DNA of 64,000 nucleotides from Sphingobium scionense (GTDB lineage Bacteria > Pseudomonadota > Alphaproteobacteria > Sphingomonadales > Sphingomonadaceae): NCBI RefSeq assembly GCF_014197035.1, contig NZ_JACIEU010000004.1, positions 1 through 64,000 of the forward strand, given 5' to 3'. This document shows positions 25,155 to 36,100 of the stretch, piece by piece. A program made the position numbers and the translations under genes. Each line of letters begins with the position of its first letter. Position 1 is the first letter of the stretch. The notes under the pieces were generated by a model. That model saw only the letters and a list, made by a program, of their open reading frames with translations. It was not told the DNA's origin and did not search any database.

Positions 25155-27887
25155 TCAGCTCAGCGCACCATGGCAATGCTTGTATTTCTGGCCCGAACCG
25201 CAGGGGCACAGCGCATTGCGGCTGATGTCGAGATTGGCAAACTCGCCCGGCGCGACATTGTCCACCGGCGCGCGCGGAATGGTGGTGGTGATGCCCGCCA
25301 GCTGGCTGCCATCAATGTCCGCGCTGTTATCCTCGCCCGAGAAGGGATCGATATGGGTGGTGATGAAGTCCGGCAGCACCGGAAGGTCGAACTGCGGTTG
25401 CGGCGCTTCCATGCGGAACTGCACCCGCGCGATCGAACCGGTCACATCCTCGCGGATATTCTCCAGCATGCGCTCGAAAAGGGCGAAGGCTTCCTGCTTA
25501 TACTCGTTGATCGGAGTCTTTTGCGCATAGGCGCGCAGATGCACGACCTGACGCAGCGCATCGAGGGTCGAGAGATGCTCCTTCCAGTGATGGTCGAGGC
25601 TCTGGAGCATGATGCTCTTCTCGATCATGTGCCAGTCAGTAGCGTCGACCTCCTGGGCTTTGTCCGCGATCGAGGCATCGGCAAGGGCCGCCAATCGCTC
25701 CTCGATGATTTCTGGATCGACTGCATCTTCGGCCAGCCACGCGTCGAAATCCGGCTCCAGGCCCAGTACTTCGGCAGTGCGGATCTTGAGGCGTTCGATA
25801 TCCCACTGCTCGGGATAGGTGCCAGGCGGGCAGGATGCGCCGACCAGATCATTGACCGTCTCGTGGCGCATGTCGGTGACGACATCGTCTACCGTGTCGG
25901 CGTCCATGATGTCGCTGCGCTGCTCATAAATGACCTTGCGCTGATCGTTCATGACGTCGTCATATTCGACGACCTGCTTGCGGATGTCGTAATTGCGGGC
26001 CTCGACCTTGCGCTGCGCGGTCTCGATCGCCTTGCTGAGCCATTTGGACGGGGGGAGTGCCTCGCCATCCTCCAGGTTGGAGCGGATCATCTTGGCGAAC
26101 ATGGTATCCGGGCCGAAGATGCGCATCAGGTCATCGTCGAGGCTGAGGTAGAAGCGCGACAGACCCGGATCGCCCTGACGGCCCGAACGACCACGCAGCT
26201 GATTGTCGATACGGCGGCTTTCATGCCGCTCGGTCGCCAGCACGAACAGGCCGCCTGCAGCCAGCACTTCCTGCTTCTCTGCCTCGATCTCGACCTCGAT
26301 ACGGGCGATCGCCGCGTCGCGCTCCGCGCCTTCGGGCACATCGCGCAACTCGTCTTCAACCCGCATTTCCAGGTTGCCGCCCAGCTTGATGTCGGTGCCG
26401 CGGCCGGCCATGTTGGTGGCGATCGTCACCGCGCCCTTGCGGCCCGCCTGGGCGACGATATGCGCTTCGCTCTCGTGGAAGCGCGCGTTCAGGACTGCGT
26501 GCTTGACGCCTTCCTGATTGAGGAATTCCGACAGCATTTCCGATTTTTCGATCGACACGGTGCCGACCAGCACCGGCTGACCCTTTTCGGCATGCTCCTT
26601 GATGGTGCGCGCGATCCCCCGGAACTTGTCTTCCAGATTCTTGTAGAATGTATCTTCCTCGTCAACGCGCTGCACCGGCCGGTTGGTCGGGATGGTGACG
26701 ACGTTCATCTTGTAGATTTCGTAGAATTCGGTCGCTTCGGTCGATGCGGTGCCGGTCATCCCCGAAATCTTGGGGTACATGCGGAAATAATTCTGGAAGG
26801 TGATCGAGGCCAGAGTCTGGTTTTCCGGCTCGATCTGGACGCCTTCCTTGGCTTCCACCGCCTGATGCAGGCCGTCGGACCAGCGGCGACCATCCATCAT
26901 GCGGCCGGTGAACTCGTCGATGATGACGACCTTGCCGTCCTTGACGATATAGTCGATGTCCCGGCGGAACATCACGACTGCACGCAGCGCCTGGTTGACG
27001 TGATGGACGACCTGGGTATTTTCGAAGTCGTAGAGGTTGCTGCCCTGCAGCAGCCCTGCGGTCTCCAGCAGGCGTTCGATCTTCTCAGTGCCGTCTTCCG
27101 TCAGCGTGATCGTGCGCTGCTTCTCGTCCTTCTCATAATCATCGCCGACCAGCTGCTTCACGATCGCATCGACCGACACATATAGTTCGGATTTATCGTC
27201 GGTGGGACCAGAGATGATCAGCGGCGTGCGGGCTTCGTCGATCAGGATCGAATCGACTTCGTCGACGATCGCATGGTTGAACGGCCGTTGGACCATCGCG
27301 CCGCGATCGAACTTCATATTGTCGCGCAGATAGTCGAAGCCAAGTTCGTTGTTGGTCGCATAGGTGATGTCGGCATTATAGGCCTCGCGGCGCTGGTCTT
27401 CCGACAGGTTCGGCACGATCACGCCAGTGGTGAGACCCAGGAAGCGATAAACCTGGCCCATCCACTCGCAGTCGCGGCTGGCGAGATAGTCGTTCACGGT
27501 GACGACGTGAACGCCCTTGCCTTCCAGCGCGTTCAGATAGGTGGCCAGCGTCGCCACCAGCGTCTTGCCCTCGCCAGTGCGCATCTCGGCGATTTCGCCA
27601 CGATGCAGGACGATCCCGCCGATCATCTGCACATCGAAATGGCGCATGCCCAGCACCCGGACCGATGCCTCACGCACGGTGGCAAAGGCTTCGGGCAGCA
27701 GGCCGTCCAGCGTCTCGCCATTGGCCAGACGCTCGCGAAAGCGCGCCGTCTGGTTTACCAGCGCTTCATCGCTCATCGCCTGGATCGTTGGTTCGAAGGC
27801 GGCAATCTGGTCGATGATCTTGCCCAGCGACTTCACATAACGTTCGTTGGACGATCCGAAGATGGACTTGGCGAGTGCGCCGAACAT
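25155..27887 (-). CDS. secA: Preprotein translocase motor subunit SecA
   Basis: A 910-residue SecA, the ATPase that pushes unfolded preproteins through SecYEG. Motifs in order are [14 protein letters not shown] (Walker A), [21 protein letters not shown] (Walker B region and DEAD-type motif), [27 protein letters not shown] and [20 protein letters not shown]. The C-terminus ends in [14 protein letters not shown], the zinc site that binds SecB and lipids. Length is normal for alphaproteobacterial SecA. It is a single gene with its own terminator. Confidence 0.98.
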   Translation of the reverse strand: MFGALAKSIFGSSNERYVKSLGKIIDQIAAFEPTIQAMSDEALVNQTARFRERLANGETLDGLLPEAFATVREASVRVLGMRHFDVQMIGGIVLHRGEIAEMRTGEGKTLVATLATYLNALEGKGVHVVTVNDYLASRDCEWMGQVYRFLGLTTGVIVPNLSEDQRREAYNADITYATNNELGFDYLRDNMKFDRGAMVQRPFNHAIVDEVDSILIDEARTPLIISGPTDDKSELYVSVDAIVKQLVGDDYEKDEKQRTITLTEDGTEKIERLLETAGLLQGSNLYDFENTQVVHHVNQALRAVVMFRRDIDYIVKDGKVVIIDEFTGRMMDGRRWSDGLHQAVEAKEGVQIEPENQTLASITFQNYFRMYPKISGMTGTASTEATEFYEIYKMNVVTIPTNRPVQRVDEEDTFYKNLEDKFRGIARTIKEHAEKGQPVLVGTVSIEKSEMLSEFLNQEGVKHAVLNARFHESEAHIVAQAGRKGAVTIATNMAGRGTDIKLGGNLEMRVEDELRDVPEGAERDAAIARIEVEIEAEKQEVLAAGGLFVLATERHESRRIDNQLRGRSGRQGDPGLSRFYLSLDDDLMRIFGPDTMFAKMIRSNLEDGEALPPSKWLSKAIETAQRKVEARNYDIRKQVVEYDDVMNDQRKVIYEQRSDIMDADTVDDVVTDMRHETVNDLVGASCPPGTYPEQWDIERLKIRTAEVLGLEPDFDAWLAEDAVDPEIIEERLAALADASIADKAQEVDATDWHMIEKSIMLQSLDHHWKEHLSTLDALRQVVHLRAYAQKTPINEYKQEAFALFERMLENIREDVTGSIARVQFRMEAPQPQFDLPVLPDFITTHIDPFSGEDNSADIDGSQLAGITTTIPRAPVDNVAPGEFANLDISRNALCPCGSGQKYKHCHGALS

Positions 27888-28050
27888 GCAAATTCCTATA
27901 TTTCGCGGGCGCGCAGGCCCGATACGGATATGCGCCGCGATGTAGGACTGGCGCGGACCTTAGTCAATCAAAGGCGATCCAAACGACTGCAAAGTTTGCG
28001 GTTGAGGGAATATTCCTCCAACATGATTGTCCCGATTGCCATTTGACCGT

Positions 28051-28998
28051 TCAACGACGGCCGACGACCGTGCCCTTGAAGACCAGGTCATAGCTTCCGG
28101 TGCCGTCTATATGCCTGTAATCAAATACATATCCGAATTCCGCGCCCTGTGGGCCGAAAAATCCGCCACCTAACATCCCGATTTCCGAATTGGGTACCGT
28201 GGCCAGTCCTCCAAAGAAACCGGCAGTGTTGACATCGATCCCTGCCGAGAATTGATAAGGACCAACATGCGTGATCGCACCGCTGGTAGATCGCCCCTCA
28301 AGTGTAAGCTCGGTTCGAATTATACCCGTCGACAAATCGACACTAAGTGTCGCAACGCCGCTTTCCACCAAATATTGCTGTGCGATGGCGCTCGTCCGAC
28401 GATCATAAATTATGCCGTCGATCGCAAATTGCGTGAAGCGGACCAACGGCGCCTTCGGTACGTCATCCGTTCGAGTAGGCACCCCCAAAATACAATAAGC
28501 GTTTAATCGCGAATCCTGGTGGCCATTGTTGCTAAAAAGAGTGCGAAAATGGATTCTACGTGCATAATCCAAGGACAGCGGGCGTTCTAAGGTAAGATAC
28601 GCGCGCGTTCGCGCATCTATATCTGTCTCATAGCTTACGAGATTCGCGGTTGCCGATGTTCGACCGGACAGTGGAATGGCAATAGCGCCAAACACATTGG
28701 GCAAACTAATCTGATATTCCTTTCGGGTATCCGAGAGGAATATGCCACCATCGCGGCCGAACGTTGCACTGCCTGCTAATGAGGGGGTTCCATCTGCAAT
28801 CAGGAGTTCGTCGACTGAACATGCGGAAGCATAGCGCTGGTCCCCGACGAGGGCTTCGAACTTGGTATAACTCTGTGTCGGGGTAGGCGTGGGAGTTGGA
28901 GTGGGCATCGGTGTCGGCGATGTATCCGTGTCAGCGCCACCGCAGCCAGCAAGTAACAACGCTGCGGCTAAAGCGCCGCCACTCAACCAATAATTCAT
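28051..28998 (-). CDS. TbpB-like surface lipoprotein with PT-repeat linker
   Basis: A 315-residue lipoprotein. The signal peptide MNYWLSGGALAAALLLAGC ends in a lipobox with Cys19. A linker of Pro-Thr repeats (PTPMPTPTPTPTPTQ) follows. The C-terminal half is all-beta and ends with the transferrin-binding-protein-like motif GGGFFGPQGAEFGYVF (family pattern G-FFGP-A-E-G--F). Such proteins in sphingomonads are surface or outer-membrane anchored with unknown ligand; transferrin binding is not implied. ATG 28998 is placed after the G9 tract; an in-frame ATG at 29043 would put the tract inside the coding region. Confidence 0.72.
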   Translation of the reverse strand: MNYWLSGGALAAALLLAGCGGADTDTSPTPMPTPTPTPTPTQSYTKFEALVGDQRYASACSVDELLIADGTPSLAGSATFGRDGGIFLSDTRKEYQISLPNVFGAIAIPLSGRTSATANLVSYETDIDARTRAYLTLERPLSLDYARRIHFRTLFSNNGHQDSRLNAYCILGVPTRTDDVPKAPLVRFTQFAIDGIIYDRRTSAIAQQYLVESGVATLSVDLSTGIIRTELTLEGRSTSGAITHVGPYQFSAGIDVNTAGFFGGLATVPNSEIGMLGGGFFGPQGAEFGYVFDYRHIDGTGSYDLVFKGTVVGRR

Positions 28999-29002
28999 GC
29001 CG

Positions 29003-29019
29003 CCCCCCCCCAAAAAAAA
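29003..29019 (-). repeat. Homopolymer pair T8-G9 at the lipoprotein ribosome-binding site
   Basis: On the minus strand eight T (29019-29012) are followed directly by nine G (29011-29003), and the ATG comes four bases later. The G tract is the only candidate Shine-Dalgarno sequence, so slippage would change spacing to the start codon. Confidence 0.7.
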
Positions 29020-29173
29020 CTTCGAGCAAATCCGCCCCTCCACGCTTCCCCAGAACGCGTGAGGGCCAGCCCTATGCAGGCTTTGCTCTACAGGTACAAG
29101 TTGGTTTCAAGGCATCACTGCCACTATGCGCTGCAGCAGTTCGGCGGATGTCGAGAAATCTATGCTTGACTGT

Positions 29174-30235
29174 TCAGCGACGCAATCTTCGAGCCTGCAA
29201 TTCGTTCAGAACCTCGATCCAGCGGGCTGCAATCCGCCGCCGCCCATAATGCTCGTCGAGATGGGCACGCGCCTGCGCCAGCCGCTCCTGCTCCGCCTCC
29301 CAACCAAAGGCATAGCGCGCCAGCCCGTCCTGCCAGTCGTCAAGGGCGATGAACGGCCGCAACTCCTCATAGGAGCCGATCGAATCCGCAATCACGCCAA
29401 GGCCGGCCATGATCGCCGTCGCCGGGCGATTGATTGACTTGCCTGCAGTATAATCGTTTCGCGCCACCGGAATGATTGCTGCACGATGGAGTTTGAGTGC
29501 GGCCGGGAAGCTGACCAGCGACCAGGGCATGTAGAAACTGGGGATGTCCCATTTCGCTGACGCTGCGCGATAGGCCGATGGCTGGTTGTTGATGATGGTC
29601 AGGGTGACGGGATGCCGCTGCGCAAATTGCCGTAGCTGCGCTAACGCTTCGTCGAGCAAACCAACGCCCGAGACGCCGGCCATATTGTTGCCGAACCACA
29701 CAACATGAAGCGCGTCGGGGTGCGCCGCCAAAAAAGCGCCTAGACGCCGCAGTTGAAACCGTTCGCCCAGACTCAGCCGCAGGCTGGAAAGGGTAGAAAT
29801 ATCCTCCAGCATATCAGGGACGACACGCACCCGGCCGGCGATTTCTGGCGTCGAAGCGGTGAGGAGGTCACCCATTGCTTCAGTAGGCACGGTGACGATG
29901 TCGGCCTGCGCCAGCAACTGGCTGGTTCGGGCGCCATGGTGGGCTGATCCCTTGACCCGATTATTGGCGAAGCGATTGTCGCATATGTCGAAGATCAAAC
30001 CGCAACCTGCGGCCTGCGCCGCGCGCATCGCTATCTTTGCCCCGCGTCCGAACGCCTTGGAAATGATGACCGCATCATATCCTTTCGGCCCGATAAGCTT
30101 GGGATAGCGCCGCACCCAAACGCCCGCTTCGCGCAGCGCCGCCATCGGTTCCAGCACGCGCAGGCGGATGCTTGCCTTCTTTCGCGAATAGCGTTTGGCG
30201 TAGAAGGCAAAACGGCCCTCGCCCGAAGATGTCAT
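29174..30235 (-). CDS. Glycosyltransferase-like protein (GT-B type fold suspected)
   Basis: A 353-residue protein resembling family-1 type glycosyltransferases found in polysaccharide loci. The N-terminal half has a Rossmann-like pattern (YDAVIISKAFGRGAKIAMRAAQAAGCGLIFDICDN), then SQLLAQADIVTVPTEAMGDLL. The C-terminal half has LHVVWFGNN, TLTIINNQ and the sugar-nucleotide-type segment NRPATAIMAGLGVIADSIGSYEEL, typical of the GT-B donor site (GN-P---MA-G-PV). There is no signal peptide. It is divergent from argJ and not in a visible polysaccharide cluster. Activity and acceptor are unknown. Confidence 0.6.
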   Translation of the reverse strand: MTSSGEGRFAFYAKRYSRKKASIRLRVLEPMAALREAGVWVRRYPKLIGPKGYDAVIISKAFGRGAKIAMRAAQAAGCGLIFDICDNRFANNRVKGSAHHGARTSQLLAQADIVTVPTEAMGDLLTASTPEIAGRVRVVPDMLEDISTLSSLRLSLGERFQLRRLGAFLAAHPDALHVVWFGNNMAGVSGVGLLDEALAQLRQFAQRHPVTLTIINNQPSAYRAASAKWDIPSFYMPWSLVSFPAALKLHRAAIIPVARNDYTAGKSINRPATAIMAGLGVIADSIGSYEELRPFIALDDWQDGLARYAFGWEAEQERLAQARAHLDEHYGRRRIAARWIEVLNELQARRLRR

Positions 30236-30379
30236 GACCAGATTCGACCCTAAATTTTTCCTATCATGCCCATGACGGCACGCCGCCTGCAAGTCCGCCC
30301 GTCCCGGGCGCCATGCGGCCGGCGATCTTTGCCTAGGGATCGGATTGACGGAGCAGAAGATTTCCCCCATCCCGCCGCC

Positions 30380-31606
30380 ATGACCGACCGCTCCCCCCTT
30401 GCGCCCGCTGCCTTCCCCGCCCTGCCCGCCATTGCCGGCGTGACGCTGCGTGTGGCCAGGGCTCGATACAAGAATTGGGATCGGTGCGACCTTACCTATG
30501 TCGAACTGGACGCCGGCACATCGGTTGCGGGCGTGACGACGCAGAGCAAATGCCCCTCGCCCGAGGTCGAATGGTGCCGCGACGCCATCCCGATGGGGCA
30601 AGCCCGCGCCGTCGTGGTCAATGCGGGCAACGCCAATGCCTTTACCGGCCATCGCGGTCGCGCGGCCGTGGAGGCGATCGCCGCCAAGGTCGCCAATCAC
30701 CTGTCCTGCCAGCCGTCCGACATCTTCGTCTCCTCGACCGGTGTGATCGGCGTGCCGTTGCCGATCGACAAGGCCGAGGCAGGCCTGGATGCAGCCTTCG
30801 TCGCCCCGCCCTGCGGCTGGGAGGATGCGGCAAACACGATCGGCACCACCGACACCTATGCCAAGGGCGCCCATGTCTCAGCGATGATCGGCGACACCCG
30901 CGTCGATCTGGTCGGCATCATCAAGGGGTCGGGCATGATCGCGCCCGACATGGCGACGATGCTCGGCTATATCTTCACCGACGCCGCGATCGATCCGGCG
31001 CTGCTGCAGCAGATGCTGTCGGCCGCCAACAAGCGGACCTTCTCCTGTATCACGGTCGACAGCGACACCTCGACCAGCGACACGGTCCTGGCCTTTGCCA
31101 CCGGCAAGGCCGGTAATGCACCATTGGCGTCGATGGACGATGCCGGCGCCGACGCCTTCGCAGCCGCCTTGGCGGACCTGTGCCGTCAACTTGCCCATCT
31201 GGTCGTGCGCGACGGCGAAGGCGCCAGCAAGTTCATCGAAATCACGGTCGAGGCCGCCGAAAGCGACGCCAGCGCCCATCGCATTGCCCTCTCCATCGCC
31301 AATTCGCCGCTGGTGAAGACCGCGATCGCCGGCGAGGATGCCAATTGGGGCCGCGTCGTCATGGCTGTCGGCAAGGCCGGCGAGCCGGCCGAGCGGGACA
31401 AACTCGCCATCCGCTTCGGCTCTACCCAGGTGGCCGCCGGTGGGCTGGCGCTTGACGGCTATGACGAGGCACCGGTCGCGGCCCATCTCAAGGGACAGGA
31501 TATCGTCATTGGCGTCGATATCGGCCTGGGCGAAGGCCGCGCAACGGTGTGGACCTGTGACCTGACCCACGGCTATATCTCGATCAACGCGGACTATCGC
31601 AGCTAA
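30380..31606 (+). CDS. argJ: Bifunctional ornithine/glutamate N-acetyltransferase
   Basis: A 408-residue ArgJ, which recycles the acetyl group of N-acetylornithine to glutamate in arginine synthesis. Diagnostic segments are VVVNAGNANAFTG, SSTGVIGVPLPID, the autocleavage site KGSGMIAPDMATMLGYIFTDA (Thr after Ala-Met-Ala is the nucleophile of the mature beta subunit), and CITVDSDTSTSDTVL. The start is ATG 30380; upstream frame extends 38 codons without homology. It begins a plus-strand group with the phosphatase-family gene 12 bases downstream. Confidence 0.95.
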   Translation: MTDRSPLAPAAFPALPAIAGVTLRVARARYKNWDRCDLTYVELDAGTSVAGVTTQSKCPSPEVEWCRDAIPMGQARAVVVNAGNANAFTGHRGRAAVEAIAAKVANHLSCQPSDIFVSSTGVIGVPLPIDKAEAGLDAAFVAPPCGWEDAANTIGTTDTYAKGAHVSAMIGDTRVDLVGIIKGSGMIAPDMATMLGYIFTDAAIDPALLQQMLSAANKRTFSCITVDSDTSTSDTVLAFATGKAGNAPLASMDDAGADAFAAALADLCRQLAHLVVRDGEGASKFIEITVEAAESDASAHRIALSIANSPLVKTAIAGEDANWGRVVMAVGKAGEPAERDKLAIRFGSTQVAAGGLALDGYDEAPVAAHLKGQDIVIGVDIGLGEGRATVWTCDLTHGYISINADYRS

Positions 31607-31618
31607 GGGGACCGGCGC

Positions 31619-32416
31619 ATGATGGTGGAACTGCATGATCCCGTCGTCGCGCTGATGCGACAGGTCGGGCGCGACATCGTCATGCCCCGCTACCAGAATC
31701 TTTCGGCGGAAGAGATTAGCGAGAAGGCGGCGAACGACTTCGTCACCATCGCCGACAAGGAAAGCGAGATTCGGCTGGCCGAAGGGCTGACCTCGATCCT
31801 GCCCGAAGCCGGGATCATCGGCGAAGAGGCCTGCGCTGCCGACCCGTCGATCCTTGACCGCGCCAGCGACGGCCTCAACTGGATCATCGACCCGATCGAC
31901 GGCACCGGCAATTTCGCCTCGGGCAAGCCGCCCTTCGGCATCATGATCGCGCTGGCCGACAATGGCGCTACTTTGGCCGGTTGGATCCTCGATCCGCTGA
32001 CCGGGCGATTGTGCCACGCGACTTTGGGCGGCGGCAGCCATGTCGATGGCGAACGGATCATGGCGAAGGAAAGCACCGGCGATCTGCCGATTGCGGCTAT
32101 CTCCACCATCTTCATGGAGTCCGAGGAGCGGGCCGAGATGGCGCGCAAGTCGCAGGCCATTTTCACGATGGTGGACATTCCCCGCTGCGCCGCCGAGCAA
32201 TATCCACGGCTAGTGCTGGGGCAGAATGACGTGTCAATCTTCGCGCGCGTGCTACCCTGGGATCATGCGGCCGGCACATTGTTCGTCAATGAGGCGGGTG
32301 GCTGCTGCCGCCGGCTCGACGGCAGTGCCTATCGGGTCGGTGAACAGCGTCGAGGCCTGATGGGCGCATCTTCGCCGCGCCTCTGGGAACTGGCGGCCAA
32401 GACCTATTACGCCTGA
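31619..32416 (+). CDS. Inositol monophosphatase-family phosphatase
   Basis: A 265-residue member of the IMPase superfamily. Metal-binding motifs are IIGEEA (Glu pair), IIDPIDGTGNFASG (the DP-DGT-NF signature) and the C-terminal LPWDHAAGTLFVNEAGG (WD-AAG). Members dephosphorylate inositol phosphates, histidinol phosphate or 3'-phosphoadenosine 5'-phosphate; the sequence does not decide. The neighbour argJ makes an amino-acid role (HisN-like) possible. Start may be either of two adjacent ATGs at 31619 or 31622. Confidence 0.88.
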   Translation: MMVELHDPVVALMRQVGRDIVMPRYQNLSAEEISEKAANDFVTIADKESEIRLAEGLTSILPEAGIIGEEACAADPSILDRASDGLNWIIDPIDGTGNFASGKPPFGIMIALADNGATLAGWILDPLTGRLCHATLGGGSHVDGERIMAKESTGDLPIAAISTIFMESEERAEMARKSQAIFTMVDIPRCAAEQYPRLVLGQNDVSIFARVLPWDHAAGTLFVNEAGGCCRRLDGSAYRVGEQRRGLMGASSPRLWELAAKTYYA

Positions 32417-32433
32417 CCGAAGGAACACCGACA

Positions 32434-33045
32434 ATGCTGACGATCTGGGGCCGCCTCAATTCGCATAATGTGAAGAAGGTGGCCTGGTTCGCGCAGGAAA
32501 TCGGCCTGACCTTCGTCCGCCATGATGTCGGCATGGAACATGGCATGTCCGACGCCTATCTGGCGATGAACCCCAATCGGCTGATCCCTACGATCGAGGA
32601 TGGCGATGTCGTGCTGTGGGAGTCCAACGCGATCCTGCGCTATCTCGCCCATCGCTATGCGCCGGAGGAGATGTATCCTGCCGACCCGGCCCTGCGCGCG
32701 CAGGGCGACAAATGGATGGACTGGCAATTCAGCTTTGCCGACGACCAGCGCGATGCCTTCATTCAGCTTGTGCGACGCCAAAGTGGACAGCGAAATTTAC
32801 AGGTCATCGAGACATCCGCGCGGGCGTCCGGCGCGGCGATGGCGATCCTCGACCGGGCGCTGGCCAGTCAAAAATGGCTTTCGGGTGTCAATTTCGGTGT
32901 CGCGGATGTGCCGATGGGCGTCTACGCTCACACCTATTTCACGCTCGACATGGCGCGGCCGGACCTGCCCAATCTGCGCGCATGGTATGACCGGCTGCGC
33001 GCGAAACCAGCTTATGCCGAACAGGTGATGATCCCGCTGACATAG
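32434..33045 (+). CDS. Glutathione S-transferase family protein
   Basis: A 203-residue GST. The N-terminal thioredoxin-like domain (residues 1-77) starts MLTIWGRLNSHNVKKVAW, with Ser/Asn near the catalytic position, contains NPNRLIPTIEDGD (cis-Pro site) and ends with WESNAILRYLAHRY, the glutathione-contacting motif. The helical C-terminal domain covers residues about 85-200. It lies 17 bases after the phosphatase gene and is probably cotranscribed with it. Substrate unknown. Confidence 0.9.
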   Translation: MLTIWGRLNSHNVKKVAWFAQEIGLTFVRHDVGMEHGMSDAYLAMNPNRLIPTIEDGDVVLWESNAILRYLAHRYAPEEMYPADPALRAQGDKWMDWQFSFADDQRDAFIQLVRRQSGQRNLQVIETSARASGAAMAILDRALASQKWLSGVNFGVADVPMGVYAHTYFTLDMARPDLPNLRAWYDRLRAKPAYAEQVMIPLT

Positions 33046-33077
33046 TGCGATCCAACGAAAGGCCGCGGTCAAAGGCA

Positions 33078-33116
33078 GCGCGCAGGGCCTCGGACAATTT
33101 CCCCTTCCCTGCGCGC
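33078..33116. terminator. Hairpin between convergent GST and RTX genes
   Basis: GCGCGCAGGG (33078-33087) and CCCTGCGCGC (33107-33116) form a perfect 10-bp stem with a 19-nt loop. There is no long T tract on either side, so termination strength is uncertain; position suggests a bidirectional terminator. Confidence 0.5.
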
Positions 33117-33129
33117 CCTTGCCCGTCTG

Positions 33130-36100
33130 TCAGACGATGACGAACTCGGAAGCTGCCAATGCAAGTCCGGTAGACAGAGTCGCGAACTGGACTGCGGTCC
33201 CCGCACCACTGCCGTCAGCATCGAAAAGCAGCGCGCCAGTCACATCATTGTAGATGATCCGATCATCGGCATCATGGGCGGCCGTGCCGATGAAGAAGGC
33301 ATTCGCCGACAAGGCGCCAACGGCAAGTCCGGCAAAGGCGGTATCGTTCAACTGGATCGAATCATTAGCCACCGAATAATCGGTTACGACGTCGATATTG
33401 CTACCGCTCAGGCTATTCATGAAGGCGAAGATATCGATTCCCGAACCGCCGCTAAGCGTGTCGGTTCCCGCCCCACCATCAAGCAGATCATTGCCGCTTC
33501 CTCCGTTCAGCGTATCGTTGCCACCACCGCCACTCAGCGTGTCGTTGCCACTGCTACCATTGAGGATGTCGTTGCCTCCCAACCCAGACAACTTGTTTGC
33601 ACCACTATTGCCATTGATGGTCTGTGCCCAATCATTGCCAGTGCCACTAATGCCCGACGTCCCGGTCAAGGTCAGCGTTTCGACATATAGTCCAGCGAGA
33701 TTGTAGGACACCGACGTGAAAACCATATCGTTCGTTCCGCCACTAGACAGATTTTCCAGCACGACGTCTCCGCTATTGTCGACATAATAGGTGTCGCTGC
33801 CCAATCCGCCGGCCATCGTGTCTGCGCCGGTACCACCGTTGATGATGTCGTTGCCATCTGCGCCGGCGATCTTGTTGGCCAGACTGTTCCCGATCAGGGT
33901 CTGTCCACCTGCCAAGATGCCGAGCAGGTTTTCGACATTGGCGCCGAGCGTATAACTGCCAAGGCCAGTGCGCACTTCATCCGTGCCTGCCGATGCGGCT
34001 TCGGTCACCACATCGCTGACATTGTCGACATAGTAGATGTCGTTGCCCAGGCCGCCTGCCAATGTATCTGCACCGCTGCCTCCGTCCAATATGTCGGCAC
34101 CGCCGCCGCCCGTGATGCTGTTGGTCAAACTGTTACCAGTCAATGCCTGCCCAGTGGCAAGGGTGCCGACCAAATTCTCAACCTCCACAGTAAGAGCATA
34201 GCTGACTAGTGTGGTGCGCACCGTATCTGCGCCGGACGCTGCAGCTTCAACCACCAGATCACCGGCATGGTCGACATAATAAAGGTCATCGCCGCTGCCG
34301 CCGTCCAGCGTATCCGCGCCGCTACCACCATCCAGAATGTCGTTACCTGCATTGCCCTTCAATATATTGGCCGCCGAATCACCCGTCAGTTGATCGCCGA
34401 AAGCCGAGCCCGTGATATTTTCGATGCCGGTGAGCGTGTCATTACCGGCTCCACCGGTGGCTTGGGCACCGGTGACAGCCAAGCTTAGGGTAATCGCTCC
34501 TGCCGCCGCGGCATAAGAGGCTGTATCGAGGCCAGCACCGCCATTCAGCAGGTCGTCGCCAATGCCGCCATCCAGAATGTCCGCACCATCATTGCCGTTC
34601 AATATGTCGTTTCCGTCCAGTCCCGTCAGCAGGTTCGCTCCACTATTGCCATTGAGTGTTTGCGCGAGGTCATTGCCGGTCGCGTTAATCGCGCTCGCAC
34701 CCGTCAGCGTCAATGTTTCGACATATCGGCCCGAGAGCGAGTAGGATGTTGAAGAGAAAATCCGATCATCCGTACCACCCGATGATGTTTCGACAACATT
34801 GTCGCCGCCACTATTGACATAATATATGTCATTGCCGCTACCGCCGCTCATCGTATCGGAACCACTGCCACCATCGATTATATCGTTTCCACTCGATCCC
34901 TTGATTGTGTTGGAAAGACTATTGCCGATAAGCGTCTGACCGCTGCTTGACGTCCCGGTCAATTTCTCGACATTAGCAGTCAGGGCGTAGCTGGCCAGCG
35001 TCGTACGCACTTCGTCCGTGCCAGCCGACGCTGCCTCGACCACCATGTCACTGCTGTTGTTGACATAATAGATGTCGCTGCCGGCACCGCCCGCCATGAC
35101 ATCGGCATTTCCACCGCCATCGATGACGTCGTTACCAGCGCCGCCAGTGATAGTATTTGCAAGGCTGTTGCCGGTGAGCGTTTGGCCAGAAGTCAGGGTG
35201 CCAACCAGATTTTCGACATTGGCGCTCAATGTATAACTCGCCAGGCCTGTGCGTACTTCGTCGGCACCCGCCGATGCGATTTCGGTTACCACGTCCCCAA
35301 CATCGTTCACATAATAAATATCATTGCCGGCACCGCCAGCCATGATGTCCGCGCCGGCTCCCCCGTCAATGAGATCCGCTCCACCTGCGCCGGTAACGCT
35401 ATTGGCGAGATCATTACCGGTCAGCGTCTGGCCAGCGGCGAGAGTGCCGAACAGATTTTCGATATTACTGCCTAGCATGTAGCTGGCTAGATTGGTGCGG
35501 ACCTCGTCGATGCCGGCCGATGCCGCTTCTGTTACGACATCCCCTGCATTGTCGACGTAGTAGACATCGTCGCCGGAACCACCCGACATATTGTCCGCGC
35601 CGCCTCCGCCGTCGAGCACATCATTGCCGCCTCCGCCGGCCAGCACATCCGCTGCCGCCGAACCGGCGATCCGATTGGCAAGGTCATTCCCGGTGAGCGT
35701 TTGAGCCGACGCACTGGTACCGGTCAGATTTTCGAGATTGCTGCCAAGCACGTAGCTAGCGAGGCTGGTACGCACCTCATCGATGCCCGCGGCGCTTCCT
35801 TCGCTCACCACATCGCCCACATTGTCGACATAATAGAGGTCGTTGCCTGCGCCACCGGCCAGGCTGTCGGCGCCGGTGCCGCCATTCAGGCTGTCTGCGC
35901 CGCTCCCCCCGGTAATGGTATTTGCCAGCGAATTCCCAACCAAACTTTGGCCGGTTGAGGCCGTCCCCCTGAGCTTTTCGACATTATTGCCCAATGTGTA
36001 GCTCGCGAGCGCCGTGCGGATTTCGTCAACGCCGGCGCTGGACGATTCCGTGACGACATCACCGACATTATCGACGATATAGATGTCGTTACCGCCGCCG

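Noticed and set aside
25170-27185. 671-codon open frame opposite secA
   Set aside because: It is a GC-driven shadow of a certain gene, with no domain recognised and no ribosome site.
28866-28915. Short-period repeat (GTGGGAGTTGGA type) near the lipoprotein start
   Set aside because: It encodes the Pro-Thr linker in frame, so it is explained by the protein.
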